Assembly (NCBI GenBank): GCA_937907435.1
Contig: CALCIA010000138.1
Location: 1 to 64,000, forward strand
Direction: 5' to 3'
Length of the DNA: 64,000 nt
Origin: an uncultured Actinomycetes bacterium
GTDB taxonomy: Bacteria; Actinomycetota; Thermoleophilia; Solirubrobacterales; 70-9
Each line of letters begins with the position of its first letter. Positions within the stretch are counted from its first letter, which is position 1. This document shows, piece after piece, positions 8,397 to 16,320 of this stretch. The position numbers and the translations under genes were made by a program. The notes beneath the pieces were generated by a model, which was not told the origin of the DNA, ran no database searches, and worked only from the letters and a program-made list of their open reading frames with translations.

Positions 8397-9782
8397 ATGG
8401 AGATGACCGAAGCGACACCGACGACCTCGAGCTACGCGGACACCGATCTCGCCAACCTCGTCCACCCGCTGACCGACCACTCGCGCTTCGCGGCGAGCGC
8501 GCCGCTGGTGCTCGTGCGGGGGGAGGGGTGCGAGCTGATCGACGAGCGGGGCCGGCGGATCCTCGACGGCTCGGCCGGCCTCTGGACCGTCAACCTCGGC
8601 CACGGTCGCCAGGACCTGGTCGAGGCGGCGCGTCGCCAGATGTCGACCCTTCCCTACGCGGCGACCTTCGGCGGGGTCTCCTCGCCGCCGGCGATCGAAC
8701 TGGCCGAGCGGATCGTCGACCTCGCCCCCGCCGGGCTCGGCGGCGTCTTCTTCGCCTCCGGCGGCAGCGAGGCAAACGAGACCGCGATCAAGCTGGCGCG
8801 GCGCCACTGGGTCCGCGCGGGCCGGCCGGAGAAGGCCGTCGTCATCGCTCACGACCGCGGCTACCACGGGCTCGCCGGCGTCACCACCACGGCGACGAGG
8901 CTCGACCCCTACCACGGCGACTTCGGCCCGCCGGCGCCGGAGGTCGTGGAGGTCTCGGCGCCCTACACCTACCGCTGCGACGCCGGTGTCCCGTGCGATC
9001 CGGAGACCTGTCCGGTGTGCACGGGAAAGGCTCTGCAAAGCCGAATCGAGGAGGTCGGCGCGGAGCGGGTGGCGGCCGTGATCGTCGAGCCCGTCTTCGG
9101 CTCGGGCGGCGTGATCGTCCCGCCGCCGGGGTACCTGAGCGCGATCCGCGAGGTGTGCGACCGCAACGAGGTGCTGCTGATCGTCGACGAGGTCATCACC
9201 GGTTTCGGCCGTACCGGCAGCTGGTTCGCCTCCGGGGCGCAGGGCGTCAGCCCCGACCTGCTGACCTTCGCCAAGGGGGTGAGCAGCGGCTACGTCCCGC
9301 TCGGCGGCGTGATCGTCTCCGACCAGCTGTGGGACGAGCTGCGCGACCCTGCCGCCGAGCCCGGCGTCCTCATGCACGGCTTCACCCATTCCGGCCATCC
9401 GGTCGCCTGCGCGGTCGGCCTCGCCAACCTTGCGGCGATCGAGGCCGAGGGCTGGATCGACCGCGTGAACGAGGCGGCGGCGGTGCTCGCCGAGCTGGTC
9501 CGGCCGCTCGCCGATCTGCCCGAGGTGGGGGAGGTGCGCCAGGCGGGCCTGATGGTCGGGGTCGAGCTGGTCGCCGACAAGGAGACCCGGGCGCGATTCC
9601 CGGCCGCGGTCGGCCGCGGCCGGCGGGTGGCCGACGAGGCGCGCGAGCGCGGCCTCCTGACCCGGGGCCTGCTCGACGACATCGTCTGCCTCGCGCCGCC
9701 GTTCACGATCTCCGACGCGGAGCTCTCGCGTGCGGTCGAGATCGTGGCCGACAGCATCGCCGCTACTAGACAGTCTGTCTAG
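8397..9782 (+). CDS. Class III (omega) aminotransferase
   Basis: The 461-residue protein is a PLP-dependent class III aminotransferase. It has the FFASGGSEANETAIK cofactor-phosphate region near residue 119, DEVITGFGRTG near 264, and the Schiff-base lysine in TFAKGVSSGY near 292. It should move an amino group from an omega-amino acid, diamine or amino-keto acid to pyruvate or 2-oxoglutarate. An unusual cluster of four cysteines (194, 200, 205, 208) interrupts the region before KALQSRI. Its own dyad upstream and another overlapping its stop codon place it in the TetR regulon. Confidence 0.85.
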   Translation: MEMTEATPTTSSYADTDLANLVHPLTDHSRFAASAPLVLVRGEGCELIDERGRRILDGSAGLWTVNLGHGRQDLVEAARRQMSTLPYAATFGGVSSPPAIELAERIVDLAPAGLGGVFFASGGSEANETAIKLARRHWVRAGRPEKAVVIAHDRGYHGLAGVTTTATRLDPYHGDFGPPAPEVVEVSAPYTYRCDAGVPCDPETCPVCTGKALQSRIEEVGAERVAAVIVEPVFGSGGVIVPPPGYLSAIREVCDRNEVLLIVDEVITGFGRTGSWFASGAQGVSPDLLTFAKGVSSGYVPLGGVIVSDQLWDELRDPAAEPGVLMHGFTHSGHPVACAVGLANLAAIEAEGWIDRVNEAAAVLAELVRPLADLPEVGEVRQAGLMVGVELVADKETRARFPAAVGRGRRVADEARERGLLTRGLLDDIVCLAPPFTISDAELSRAVEIVADSIAATRQSV

Positions 9783-9783
9783 T
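9765..9783. promoter_or_regulatory. Perfect TetR-type operator before saccharopine-dehydrogenase-like gene
   Basis: The perfect 9-1-9 dyad ACTAGACAG-T-CTGTCTAGT spans the last codons and stop of the aminotransferase gene and ends 18 bp before the next ATG. It is the best copy of the motif shared by this cluster. Confidence 0.7.
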
Positions 9784-9801
9784 TACCGGTAAGATCGCCG
9801 G

Positions 9802-11031
9802 ATGAAGCTCGGGATCCTTGGAGCGGGAGCCGAGGGGAGTGGCCTCTCCGCACTGCTCCGCAGCGAGCCAGGCCTCGACTCGATCGCCTTGGCCGACGCC
9901 GACGAGGGCCGGCTGCGGCTGGCGGGCGAGCGGTTCGCCGGCCTGCGCAGCCCGGTCGAGCTGACCACGACCGTCGTCGACGCCGCCGACCCGGACGCCG
10001 TCGCCGCCTGGGCCGCCGACCTCGACGCGGTCCTGAACGCCACGCTGCCGCACCTGAACCTGGCCGTGATGCGGGGTTGCCTCGCGGCCTCCTCGCACTA
10101 CATGGACCTCAACTCGGGGCCGTTCGAGGTCGAGGGGGCGATCCCGCGCGAGGAAACGATCGACGCCCAGTTCGAGTTGGACGACGATTTCCGGGCCGCC
10201 GGGCTGACCGCGGTCTCGTGCGCCGGGGTCGCGCCCGGCTGGGTCGACCTGATCGCCAGGCGGGCGGTGGAGGAGCTCGACTCGGTGCGGAGCATCGTCG
10301 TGCGCTGGGTCGACCGCAACGACGGCAGCGAGCTGGTCTCGACCGTGGGGCCCGGCTTGATCGCCAACTTCAACATGCCGACCCCGCTGCGCTGGGAGCG
10401 GGGGGAGATCACCGAGGTCGACCTGTTCGAGAGCGAAGAGACCTACGACTGGCCCGAGCTGGGGCCGATCCCGGTCTTCACCGGCTTCATGCACCCGGAG
10501 CTGCGGACGATGCACAACCTCGGCGTCGAGCTCGAGCGGGTCGAAGTCAAGAGCGGCCTCTCCAACGGGCGCTGGCGATCCTCGCCGCAGATCTGGATCG
10601 AGGCGCTGCGCCGCCGCCTCGCCGCGGACGAGCCCCTCGCCGCCGATCTCCCGAGCGAGCTCGGCCGGGCGTTCATCTCGCCCGAGCGCTACGAGGAGGC
10701 GATCGACGCAGGGGTCGTCACCGAGGGCGCCTTCGCGGTCTGCGTCGAGGTCATCGGCCGCCGCGGCGCCGACGAGATCTCCCGCACCGACGGCCTCATC
10801 GTCTCCCTCGCCGAAGCCCGCGACCACATCCCCTGGGGCACCCACATGGTCCTCGCCACCTCCGGCACCACCCCCGTGGTCCTCCTCCCGATGCTAGGCC
10901 GCGGCGAGATCTCCACCCGCGGCGTAGTCGGCGTCGGCGCCCTGCCAGAGTGGCACTCCGTCCTCGACAAGATCGAGGCCCGCGGCCTGAGGACCTGGAA
11001 ACGACTCGACGTCCGCCGCACGGGGAGTTAG
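9802..11031 (+). CDS. Saccharopine-dehydrogenase-like NAD(P)-binding oxidoreductase
   Basis: The 409-residue protein opens with a Rossmann motif, LGILGAGAEGSG (residues 3-14). It then follows the saccharopine dehydrogenase / homospermidine synthase pattern, with NATLPHLNLAVMRGCL and SHYMDLN in the first 110 residues and CAGVAPGWVD near 142. Such enzymes oxidise or reduce amino acids through an imine. Here it probably acts on the same substrate family as the aminotransferase and the B12 mutase. A TetR-type dyad sits 18 bp before the ATG. The exact reaction cannot be read from the sequence. Confidence 0.72.
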   Translation: MKLGILGAGAEGSGLSALLRSEPGLDSIALADADEGRLRLAGERFAGLRSPVELTTTVVDAADPDAVAAWAADLDAVLNATLPHLNLAVMRGCLAASSHYMDLNSGPFEVEGAIPREETIDAQFELDDDFRAAGLTAVSCAGVAPGWVDLIARRAVEELDSVRSIVVRWVDRNDGSELVSTVGPGLIANFNMPTPLRWERGEITEVDLFESEETYDWPELGPIPVFTGFMHPELRTMHNLGVELERVEVKSGLSNGRWRSSPQIWIEALRRRLAADEPLAADLPSELGRAFISPERYEEAIDAGVVTEGAFAVCVEVIGRRGADEISRTDGLIVSLAEARDHIPWGTHMVLATSGTTPVVLLPMLGRGEISTRGVVGVGALPEWHSVLDKIEARGLRTWKRLDVRRTGS

Positions 11032-11214
11032 GCCCTCGTCCCACGGCGCCGCGCCGCGTGTGCGTCCCGGCCGACCCCGACCGGAGCCCGGCGCCCCCTG
11101 AACGGCCGATCTCGCACCTCAGAGACCCCCAGTTCATCCCCGCATATCCACCGCTAGACTTGGAACCCGAATACGGTCGCTCCCCGGGCCCAACCCCCGG
11201 AGATCGCCGCATAC

Positions 11215-11287
11215 GGGGCTATAGCTCAGCTGGCAGAGCGCCTGGATCGCACCCAGGAGGTCGGCGGTTCGAATCCGCCTAGCTCCA
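11215..11287 (+). tRNA. tRNA-Ala (anticodon CGC)
   Basis: A 73-nt cloverleaf can be folded by eye. GGGGCTA pairs with TAGCTCC in the acceptor stem (one G-T pair), the discriminator base is A, and the D-arm contains AGCTGGCAGAG. The anticodon stem CCTGG/CCAGG encloses ATCGCAC, giving anticodon CGC for GCG (Ala). The T-arm contains GGTTCGAATCC. CCA is only partly encoded. The conjugative element begins directly downstream, as expected for integration at a tRNA 3' end. Confidence 0.93.
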
Positions 11288-11296
11288 TAGCCTCGA

Positions 11297-11317
11297 AACC
11301 CCTGCAAATGCGGGGTT
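11297..11317 (+). terminator. Possible tRNA terminator hairpin
   Basis: AACCCC pairs with GGGGTT, extended by GCA/TGC with one bulged T, 10 bp after the tRNA. No T-run follows, so termination is only a suggestion. Confidence 0.35.
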
Positions 11318-11431
11318 AGCCCTCCGGCGGATCATTTCGAACGGACCGCCTGTTTCCCCCTCATTTTGGGCACCAGTGCCCAAAGTCGCGCGGATATGCG
11401 GCGATATGCGCCGATTCCGGCTCGATTCCGA

Positions 11432-11460
11432 CTCGCTTGGTCGCGATCCCAGAGCTACGG
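11432..11460 (+). promoter_or_regulatory. Element-specific promoter, copy E (+ strand operon)
   Basis: CTCGCT, a 17-bp spacer ending CCAGAG, and CTACGG match the layout of four minus-strand copies (18845, 19451, 22788, 26319). The closest is the 26319-26347 copy, with CTCGCT and a TCGCGA/TCGCGAA spacer core. It lies 187 bp before the response-regulator gene and is the only candidate promoter for the 11.6-18.1 kb operon. Confidence 0.6.
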
Positions 11461-11481
11461 TCACGCCGCCGCATCGCCGGA

Positions 11482-11521
11482 GGGACCCCGGCCCACCGCC
11501 GCCACCAACGGCCGGGGTCCC
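11482..11521 (+). other. Strong leader hairpin of + strand operon
   Basis: GGGACCCCGGCC (11482-11493) and GGCCGGGGTCCC (11510-11521) form a perfect 12-bp stem with a 16-nt loop, about 20 bp after the proposed promoter and 75 bp before the first small reading frame. There is no T-run. It could be an attenuator, an RNA-stability element or a protein-binding site. Confidence 0.55.
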
Positions 11522-11596
11522 GAAGGCGCAGCCGACGCGATCTAGGGGTGCCCACCCGTCCGGGCCGGTGCCCCCTGCACCCGAGGAGGACGACCT

Positions 11597-11659
11597 ATGC
11601 CAAGACGCGACACCCGGCACCCGGAACCTGAAGGCGGTGATCGCCGGTGGTGCAGATAG
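11597..11659 (+). CDS. Possible 20-residue leader peptide
   Basis: A reading frame starting with ATG at 11597 follows a good GGAGG ribosome-binding site and ends at TAG 11657-11659. It overlaps the GTG start of the response regulator by 13 bases. The product is arginine-rich and has no recognisable domain. Its likely value is translational coupling to the next gene, whose own ribosome-binding site is poor. It is a proposal from signal placement only. Confidence 0.35.
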   Translation: MPRRDTRHPEPEGGDRRWCR

Positions 11660-12357
11660 AGGAGATCGCGACCGTCCTCATCTGCGACGGAGACGAGCGC
11701 ACCCTCGAGATGCTCTCCGACCACCTCGTCGCGGACTACTTCGAGGTCCTGCCGGCGTCGACGGCCGCCGACGCACTCCGGTTCTGTCGGTACAACAGCC
11801 CCGACATCCTTGTCCTCTCCCTGGACCTGCCGGACATGCCCGGCCTCGAGGTCATCAGGACCATCCGCGAGGCCGACGGAGTCGAGGATCGTTACGACCC
11901 GAACCTGGCGATCATCGCCCTCGTCGGTGACACCGGGGACCGGGCGCGTGCGATCCAGCTCGGCGCCGACGACTACATGGCACGGCAGCCCTATTCCTAC
12001 GACGACCTGAAAGGGCGCATCAAGGCGATCCTGCGACGGCGTCACAACCGCCAGGCGAAACCGACCCGGGTAGGGGAGCTGCTGATCGACCCTGCGCGGC
12101 GGAAGGTCACGGTCGGCGAGCGGGAGGTTCATCTCGCGAAAAAAGAGTTCGTCCTCCTGCTCGTCCTCGCCGAGGACCCGACGCGGGTGTTCTCGAAGGA
12201 CGAACTTCTCCGGGACGTCTGGGGCTTCAAGGCTCCCGCGGGCAAGACCCGGACCCTCGACAGCCACGCGAGCCGACTGAGGAGAAAGCTCGACCCCGAG
12301 GACAATAAGTACGTCGTCAACTCCTGGGGCATCGGCTACAGCCTGGTGGCGCCATGA
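11647..12357 (+). CDS. OmpR-type response regulator with degenerate receiver
   Basis: The 236-residue protein has a receiver-like domain (residues 8-130) and a winged-helix DNA-binding domain (about 140-234, with KEFVLLLVLAEDPTRVFSKDELL). In the receiver the phosphorylated aspartate position is serine (S58 in LVLSLDLP). The conserved Thr position is V93, and the lysine before the last proline is replaced by R113-Q114. It therefore probably works without phosphorylation. No histidine kinase is nearby. It is the first main gene of the element's + strand operon and may control the five shared promoters. It starts with GTG at 11647. Confidence 0.78.
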   Translation: MVQIEEIATVLICDGDERTLEMLSDHLVADYFEVLPASTAADALRFCRYNSPDILVLSLDLPDMPGLEVIRTIREADGVEDRYDPNLAIIALVGDTGDRARAIQLGADDYMARQPYSYDDLKGRIKAILRRRHNRQAKPTRVGELLIDPARRKVTVGEREVHLAKKEFVLLLVLAEDPTRVFSKDELLRDVWGFKAPAGKTRTLDSHASRLRRKLDPEDNKYVVNSWGIGYSLVAP

Positions 12358-13154
12358 TCTCCGCCCGCCAGATGGCCGACGCGACGGGAGGCGCGACCTC
12401 CGGTCCGCAGGAACAGGCAGTCTCGATCCGGGATCAGCTTGGAAAGGCGCGCACCGGCCTCTCGGTGGCCCTTTCCCGAGCCGCCGATCTCGTCAGGCCC
12501 GCCCAGGATCGATCCGAACGGTTGGACCCGACGGCACGGCGACGGGTCGCCGAGAGCCTCGAAGGCGAGCTCTCCGACATGCTCGAAGACGCCGCCAAGC
12601 GTGAGATCAGCGAGGAGGGGGCGAAGGCGCTCCTGCTGACCGCCGACATCGTGCGCTGGCTGCGGGAGGGCGAGGAGCTTCCGGGCGACGGGGCGATCGC
12701 CTTGCTGGAGATTCATGTCGCGGTGTTCAACGGCGCCCCCCACGAGGAGGAACGCCGGTCCCAGCGGGACCTCCTGGCCGTCCTTCTTGCGCTCGTCGAC
12801 GCTCAGGCCAGGGAGATCCACGCCGGCCGATGGCGCTACAAGCGGGTGAACGTCGAGGCGGCAGAGACGCGCGAACGCCGGAATTTCGGGGACAAGGTCA
12901 ACGGCCTGCGCGAGTCGCGCGACCTCACCATCGGGGAGCTGGCGGCGCAGTCCGGTCTGGACGTGTTGGCGGTCGTCGAGTTGATCTATGCCGCCAGGGA
13001 GGCGGGCTCCTCGGAGATCCGCCTGCTCGCCGCCGCGCTCGAAGTCGAGCCGGGCGACTTCTTCCCCGACCCGACCGACGGTGCCGCGGGTCCCTCGGCC
13101 CTGGAGGCTGCCGCCGCCGAGGACGGACCTGATGAGGAGGGAGGCGCCGGATGA
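12354..13154 (+). CDS. XRE-type helix-turn-helix protein
   Basis: The 266-residue protein has a mainly helical N-terminal part and a C-terminal XRE-like helix-turn-helix at about 178-235 (FGDKVNGLRESRDLTIGELA, then LDVLAVVELIYAA). The tail is acidic and alanine-rich. It begins with an ATGA overlap on the response-regulator stop and ends with one on the next gene. It is likely a regulator or accessory DNA-binding protein of the element; the target is unknown. Confidence 0.55.
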   Translation: MISARQMADATGGATSGPQEQAVSIRDQLGKARTGLSVALSRAADLVRPAQDRSERLDPTARRRVAESLEGELSDMLEDAAKREISEEGAKALLLTADIVRWLREGEELPGDGAIALLEIHVAVFNGAPHEEERRSQRDLLAVLLALVDAQAREIHAGRWRYKRVNVEAAETRERRNFGDKVNGLRESRDLTIGELAAQSGLDVLAVVELIYAAREAGSSEIRLLAAALEVEPGDFFPDPTDGAAGPSALEAAAAEDGPDEEGGAG

Positions 13155-13783
13155 GCGAAAAGGACCGACAGCCCACCAGCGAACTCGGCCCATCCGGTCC
13201 CGTCTCAGATGACGCGGTGCTCGCGGCGGTCGCCAGGGCCGAGCGGATCGGGGAGCGGCGGGTCGGCGTCAAGGAGATCGCAGAGCACCTCGGTTGGCGA
13301 TACAACGGCGGGGCCACCACCCGCCTGCGCCCGCCACTGGGGCGGCTGGTAACCGGCGGCCTCCTAGATTCGAGCGACGTTCCACGCTGGCGGATCCGCT
13401 GGAAGGAGTGGAGGATCACCGAGGCCGGCCAGCGGCACCTCGAGGCGGCCGACCCGGTCGACCTTCCCGAGTCCCCGCAGCACCGCCGCTGGCGGCAGGA
13501 CCGCGACGTGGCCTTCTGGGCGATGGACGGCGTGCGCGCCGAGGCACGTCGGGTCATCGACGAGGCCTACGACCTCCTCTGGGATCGACGGGTCGAGCGG
13601 CCGATCACCGAAGCGGAGATCTGCGCCATCAGGAGAGATTTCGAGGCGGCCATGAGGGCCTTCGCCCTGGTCGTGCGTATGTGCGAGCGCTGGCCGGAGC
13701 CGACCGACGACGCCCGCGGCGAGGACCCGGAAAGCGTGACGCAGCTTCTTCCAGACCTACCCGAACGACAAAGGAGTGCTTGA
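13151..13783 (+). CDS. Winged-helix protein of unknown function
   Basis: The 210-residue protein has a winged-helix-like region at about 20-100. It has a VGVKEIAEHLGWRYNGG recognition-helix pattern and a WRITEAGQRHL wing similar to those at the ends of restriction-system (Mrr N-terminal) domains. A charged helical half follows. The gene overlaps its neighbours by 4 bases upstream and 1 base downstream (TGATG), so it belongs to the same translation unit. The function is not recognised. Confidence 0.5.
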   Translation: MSEKDRQPTSELGPSGPVSDDAVLAAVARAERIGERRVGVKEIAEHLGWRYNGGATTRLRPPLGRLVTGGLLDSSDVPRWRIRWKEWRITEAGQRHLEAADPVDLPESPQHRRWRQDRDVAFWAMDGVRAEARRVIDEAYDLLWDRRVERPITEAEICAIRRDFEAAMRAFALVVRMCERWPEPTDDARGEDPESVTQLLPDLPERQRSA

Positions 13784-14208
13784 TGGGACAGACGACGACC
13801 CTCCTGGACCGCAACGCCAGGGACACCCTGGTCGACCTGATGGTCTACCGCTACTTCGTCAGCGCCGACCTGCGGATCATGCGCGAGTGCGAGCGGGGCA
13901 TCGACGACGACCTCGTCGCGGCCTGGTTCGCCGACGACAGGGCTCTGATGCTGGATCTCGACTGGCTCAAGCGATGGTGCCTCGGCATCCTCGGCCTGCC
14001 AGGCGACGAGGAGACCGAGTTCGAGTTGCGCCGTCTCCCGGTCGAGCGGCTGCGCCCCGCGATCAAGCGCGCGCTGGCGGACGCAAAGGCGGCCTCGGCG
14101 GCGGGGGCGTCACCACTCGACGGCAGCCCCGAAGACCTATTCGACCGGGCCGAGCAGGTGTGCGAGGCCCTTCTGGAAGAAATCGACAGGACGGAGGCAT
14201 CAGCATGA
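13783..14208 (+). CDS. Element-specific unknown protein, paralogue of 20315-20716
   Basis: The 141-residue, mostly helical protein aligns with the product of 20315-20716. The shared layout is DRNARDTLVDLMVYRYFV versus DRDGRDAVVELMGHRLFV, then a Trp-rich 'LMLDLDWLKRWCL' block, then an L..RLRRA/LRPAIKRA helix, then an EQVCEALLEEI/GRSCSRVLEEL end. No known family is recognised. An AAGGAG site precedes the ATG, and the gene overlaps the previous stop (TGATG). Two copies in two different operons of the same element suggest a shared structural or defence role. Confidence 0.5.
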   Translation: MGQTTTLLDRNARDTLVDLMVYRYFVSADLRIMRECERGIDDDLVAAWFADDRALMLDLDWLKRWCLGILGLPGDEETEFELRRLPVERLRPAIKRALADAKAASAAGASPLDGSPEDLFDRAEQVCEALLEEIDRTEASA

Positions 14209-14585
14209 GCACCAAGAGCAAGCCCAAAGCGAAACCGAGGACCAAACCCGCGAAGTCGAAAGGCGGCCGGTCGGCGGGCATGGCCCCGGCCAAATCGAAG
14301 GCGACGACCAAGCCCAAGGCGGAGAAGCCGAAGGCGAACCGCAGCGGCGCCAAACGACTCCGTCCGGGAGAACTCGACGGCCTCGTGATCGCCCACATGC
14401 GCAAAAGCGAGGATGCCCTCCCGCTTGGCGCGAGCGCCATCGCCAAGGCCATCGGCCGCTCGTCCGGGGCGGTCGCCAACTGCCTCGAGCGCAAGGCGAA
14501 GGCCGACGACAGCCCGGTCAGACGCGCCAAGGACAAACCCCGCGCCTACGACCTGAAAGGCGGGCCGGGCGAGAAGGCGTCTTGA
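14205..14585 (+). CDS. Lysine-rich histone-H1-like DNA-binding protein
   Basis: The 126-residue protein has a lysine/proline/alanine-rich tail over residues 1-45, resembling histone-H1-like bacterial tails. A small helix-turn-helix region follows at about 55-100, with LGASAIAKAIGRSSGAVANCL. It probably binds DNA with little sequence preference through the tail. It overlaps both neighbours by 4 bases. The role could be nucleoid packaging or silencing of the element; this is inference. Confidence 0.5.
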   Translation: MSTKSKPKAKPRTKPAKSKGGRSAGMAPAKSKATTKPKAEKPKANRSGAKRLRPGELDGLVIAHMRKSEDALPLGASAIAKAIGRSSGAVANCLERKAKADDSPVRRAKDKPRAYDLKGGPGEKAS

Positions 14586-16309
14586 CCACCGCGAGCGACC
14601 CGGCCGAGGTCCCCGAGGACGACACCGACCTCGTCCAGTCCGTCGTCGACGATCCCGACGACGGGCACCTCGGGCCGGGGCAGCTCGTGCCCACCGGCGG
14701 GGTGCCGCTCCAGCTCGGCGCCAACATCGCCGAGCTTCGCCGAGAAGCGGGCGTCACGCAGGCCGAACTCGCGACGAGATCCGGCATCACGTCGGCGGCC
14801 GTCAGCTACTTCGAGGCGGGGCGCCATATCCCGACCCTCCTCGTCGCGCTGAAACTAGCCGGCTCCCTCGACACCGGGATCGACCGGCTCACCGCCGGGA
14901 TCTTCTGGAATCCCGGCCGGCTGGGCTCCGACCGCTCGGCCTCGGGACTTCGGGCGGTTCGGTCCCAGGGCTACTTCTCCACCCGTCCGGCTCACCTGCG
15001 GACGGACGGACCCTCCATCCCGGTATCCACCCAAGGAGAGGTCGCGGCGGTCATCGGCCGCAACGTGAGGGACGCCAGGCGCCGGCGCCATGTCTCCCAG
15101 CGGGACCTCGGGCCAACCATCGGACTCGAACAGACCCACGTCTCGAAGATCGAGCTCGGTCAGATCGAACCGACGTTGACGACGGTGATCGCGCTGGCGC
15201 GGGAGCTGGAGGTGACGGTCGGGACGCTTCTTTCGGGGATGCATTGGGCTGAGATCGGCCCGCCCGACGCATGGGGGGAGGCGGCGGGCCGCCGAGGGCG
15301 GACCCGCGATCTTCACTCGCTCGACGCCCTGGTCCTTCGGGGTTGCCGCGAAGGAAAGGAGCCGTCTGCGATCGCCAGGGAAGCCTCCGCCGATGAGCCG
15401 ACGGTGAGTCGCTGCATCGAACGCCTGCGCAGGAGGGGACGCAGCCTGTCGGCCGACCCCGCCACCTGGACCGATGAGGACCTCGAGGACGAACTGGCCC
15501 TCCGGCGCGAGGAGGATCTCCGGGCGAGCGATCCGATCGAGGAAAAGGACGCCGCGATGGTCGTGGCGGGACACCTCCGCCGCCACCGTCGTCGGCAGGG
15601 GTTAAAACAGGAACCGCTCGGTGCGCTGGGCGGGTTCTCCGCCGCCAACTCGGTCTCCCAGTTCGAGAGGGTCGGCCCGAACTTCTTCCTCACCCATCTC
15701 GTCCGGCTGGCCGCCTCGTTGCGGGTGACCTGCTCCACCTTGACCGAGGGCCTGCGATGGGACCACGCCGCGAGGTCGTTCCTGCTCGCCCGCCACCCCA
15801 AGCCGACGGACCGCTCGCCCGCCGTGGTCATCGGCGAGAACGCCCGGCGGTTCCGACAGTCGGCCCGTCTCGCCGAAGCCACGGTCGCGCGCCGGGTCGG
15901 CAGGCGGAGCAACTACTTCAACGCCCTCGAGCATGGCCGGAGCACGCCTCGCCCGATCTCCCTCCTGATGCTCGCCCGCGCGCTGGAGGTGGAGGTCGAA
16001 GATCTTCTCGAGGGCTTCCGTGACTGGTACGTGCGGCCCCTTCTCCCTCTCGCGATGACGGAGGCGCAGGAGGCCGCAGAGTCGGCTTCCCGGCAGGAAC
16101 AACTACTGCTGCTGTGGAACCAGAACGTCGACCTTCGCGGCATCGCCGAAGCCCTCGAAATCAAGCCCCAGACCGTCTTCGCCGCGGTCAATCGACTGCG
16201 CGATCTCGGGGTCGACGTGCCCTATCGGAAGGCGCCGTTGACCCCGGCGCAGCTCTCACAGAGGATGCGGCGGCGGCGGCGGGCGAGACGGCCAATCGCC
16301 GCCCGCTGA
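14582..16309 (+). CDS. Giant regulator with four XRE domains (copy 1)
   Basis: The 575-residue protein contains four XRE-type helix-turn-helix domains at about 45-105, 155-215, 325-385 and 415-475. A MarR/sigma-like helix-turn-helix follows the second (about 245-285, LDALVLRGCREGKEPSAIAR) and another ends the protein (about 505-545, DLRGIAEALEIKPQTVFAAV). The XRE domains end with recurrent GIFW, GMHW, GLRW and FRDWYVRP blocks. The layout is XRE-XRE-HTH twice, as if an internal duplication occurred. It starts with TTG overlapping the previous stop. The next gene is a full-length paralogue. Confidence 0.65.
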   Translation: MTTASDPAEVPEDDTDLVQSVVDDPDDGHLGPGQLVPTGGVPLQLGANIAELRREAGVTQAELATRSGITSAAVSYFEAGRHIPTLLVALKLAGSLDTGIDRLTAGIFWNPGRLGSDRSASGLRAVRSQGYFSTRPAHLRTDGPSIPVSTQGEVAAVIGRNVRDARRRRHVSQRDLGPTIGLEQTHVSKIELGQIEPTLTTVIALARELEVTVGTLLSGMHWAEIGPPDAWGEAAGRRGRTRDLHSLDALVLRGCREGKEPSAIAREASADEPTVSRCIERLRRRGRSLSADPATWTDEDLEDELALRREEDLRASDPIEEKDAAMVVAGHLRRHRRRQGLKQEPLGALGGFSAANSVSQFERVGPNFFLTHLVRLAASLRVTCSTLTEGLRWDHAARSFLLARHPKPTDRSPAVVIGENARRFRQSARLAEATVARRVGRRSNYFNALEHGRSTPRPISLLMLARALEVEVEDLLEGFRDWYVRPLLPLAMTEAQEAAESASRQEQLLLLWNQNVDLRGIAEALEIKPQTVFAAVNRLRDLGVDVPYRKAPLTPAQLSQRMRRRRRARRPIAAR

Positions 16310-16320
16310 GGAATCGACCG

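Noticed and set aside
162..11031. Cobalamin riboswitch for the B12 mutase operon
   Set aside because: Only 160 bp lie upstream of the first gene, and no recognisable B12-box-like conserved core was found by eye.
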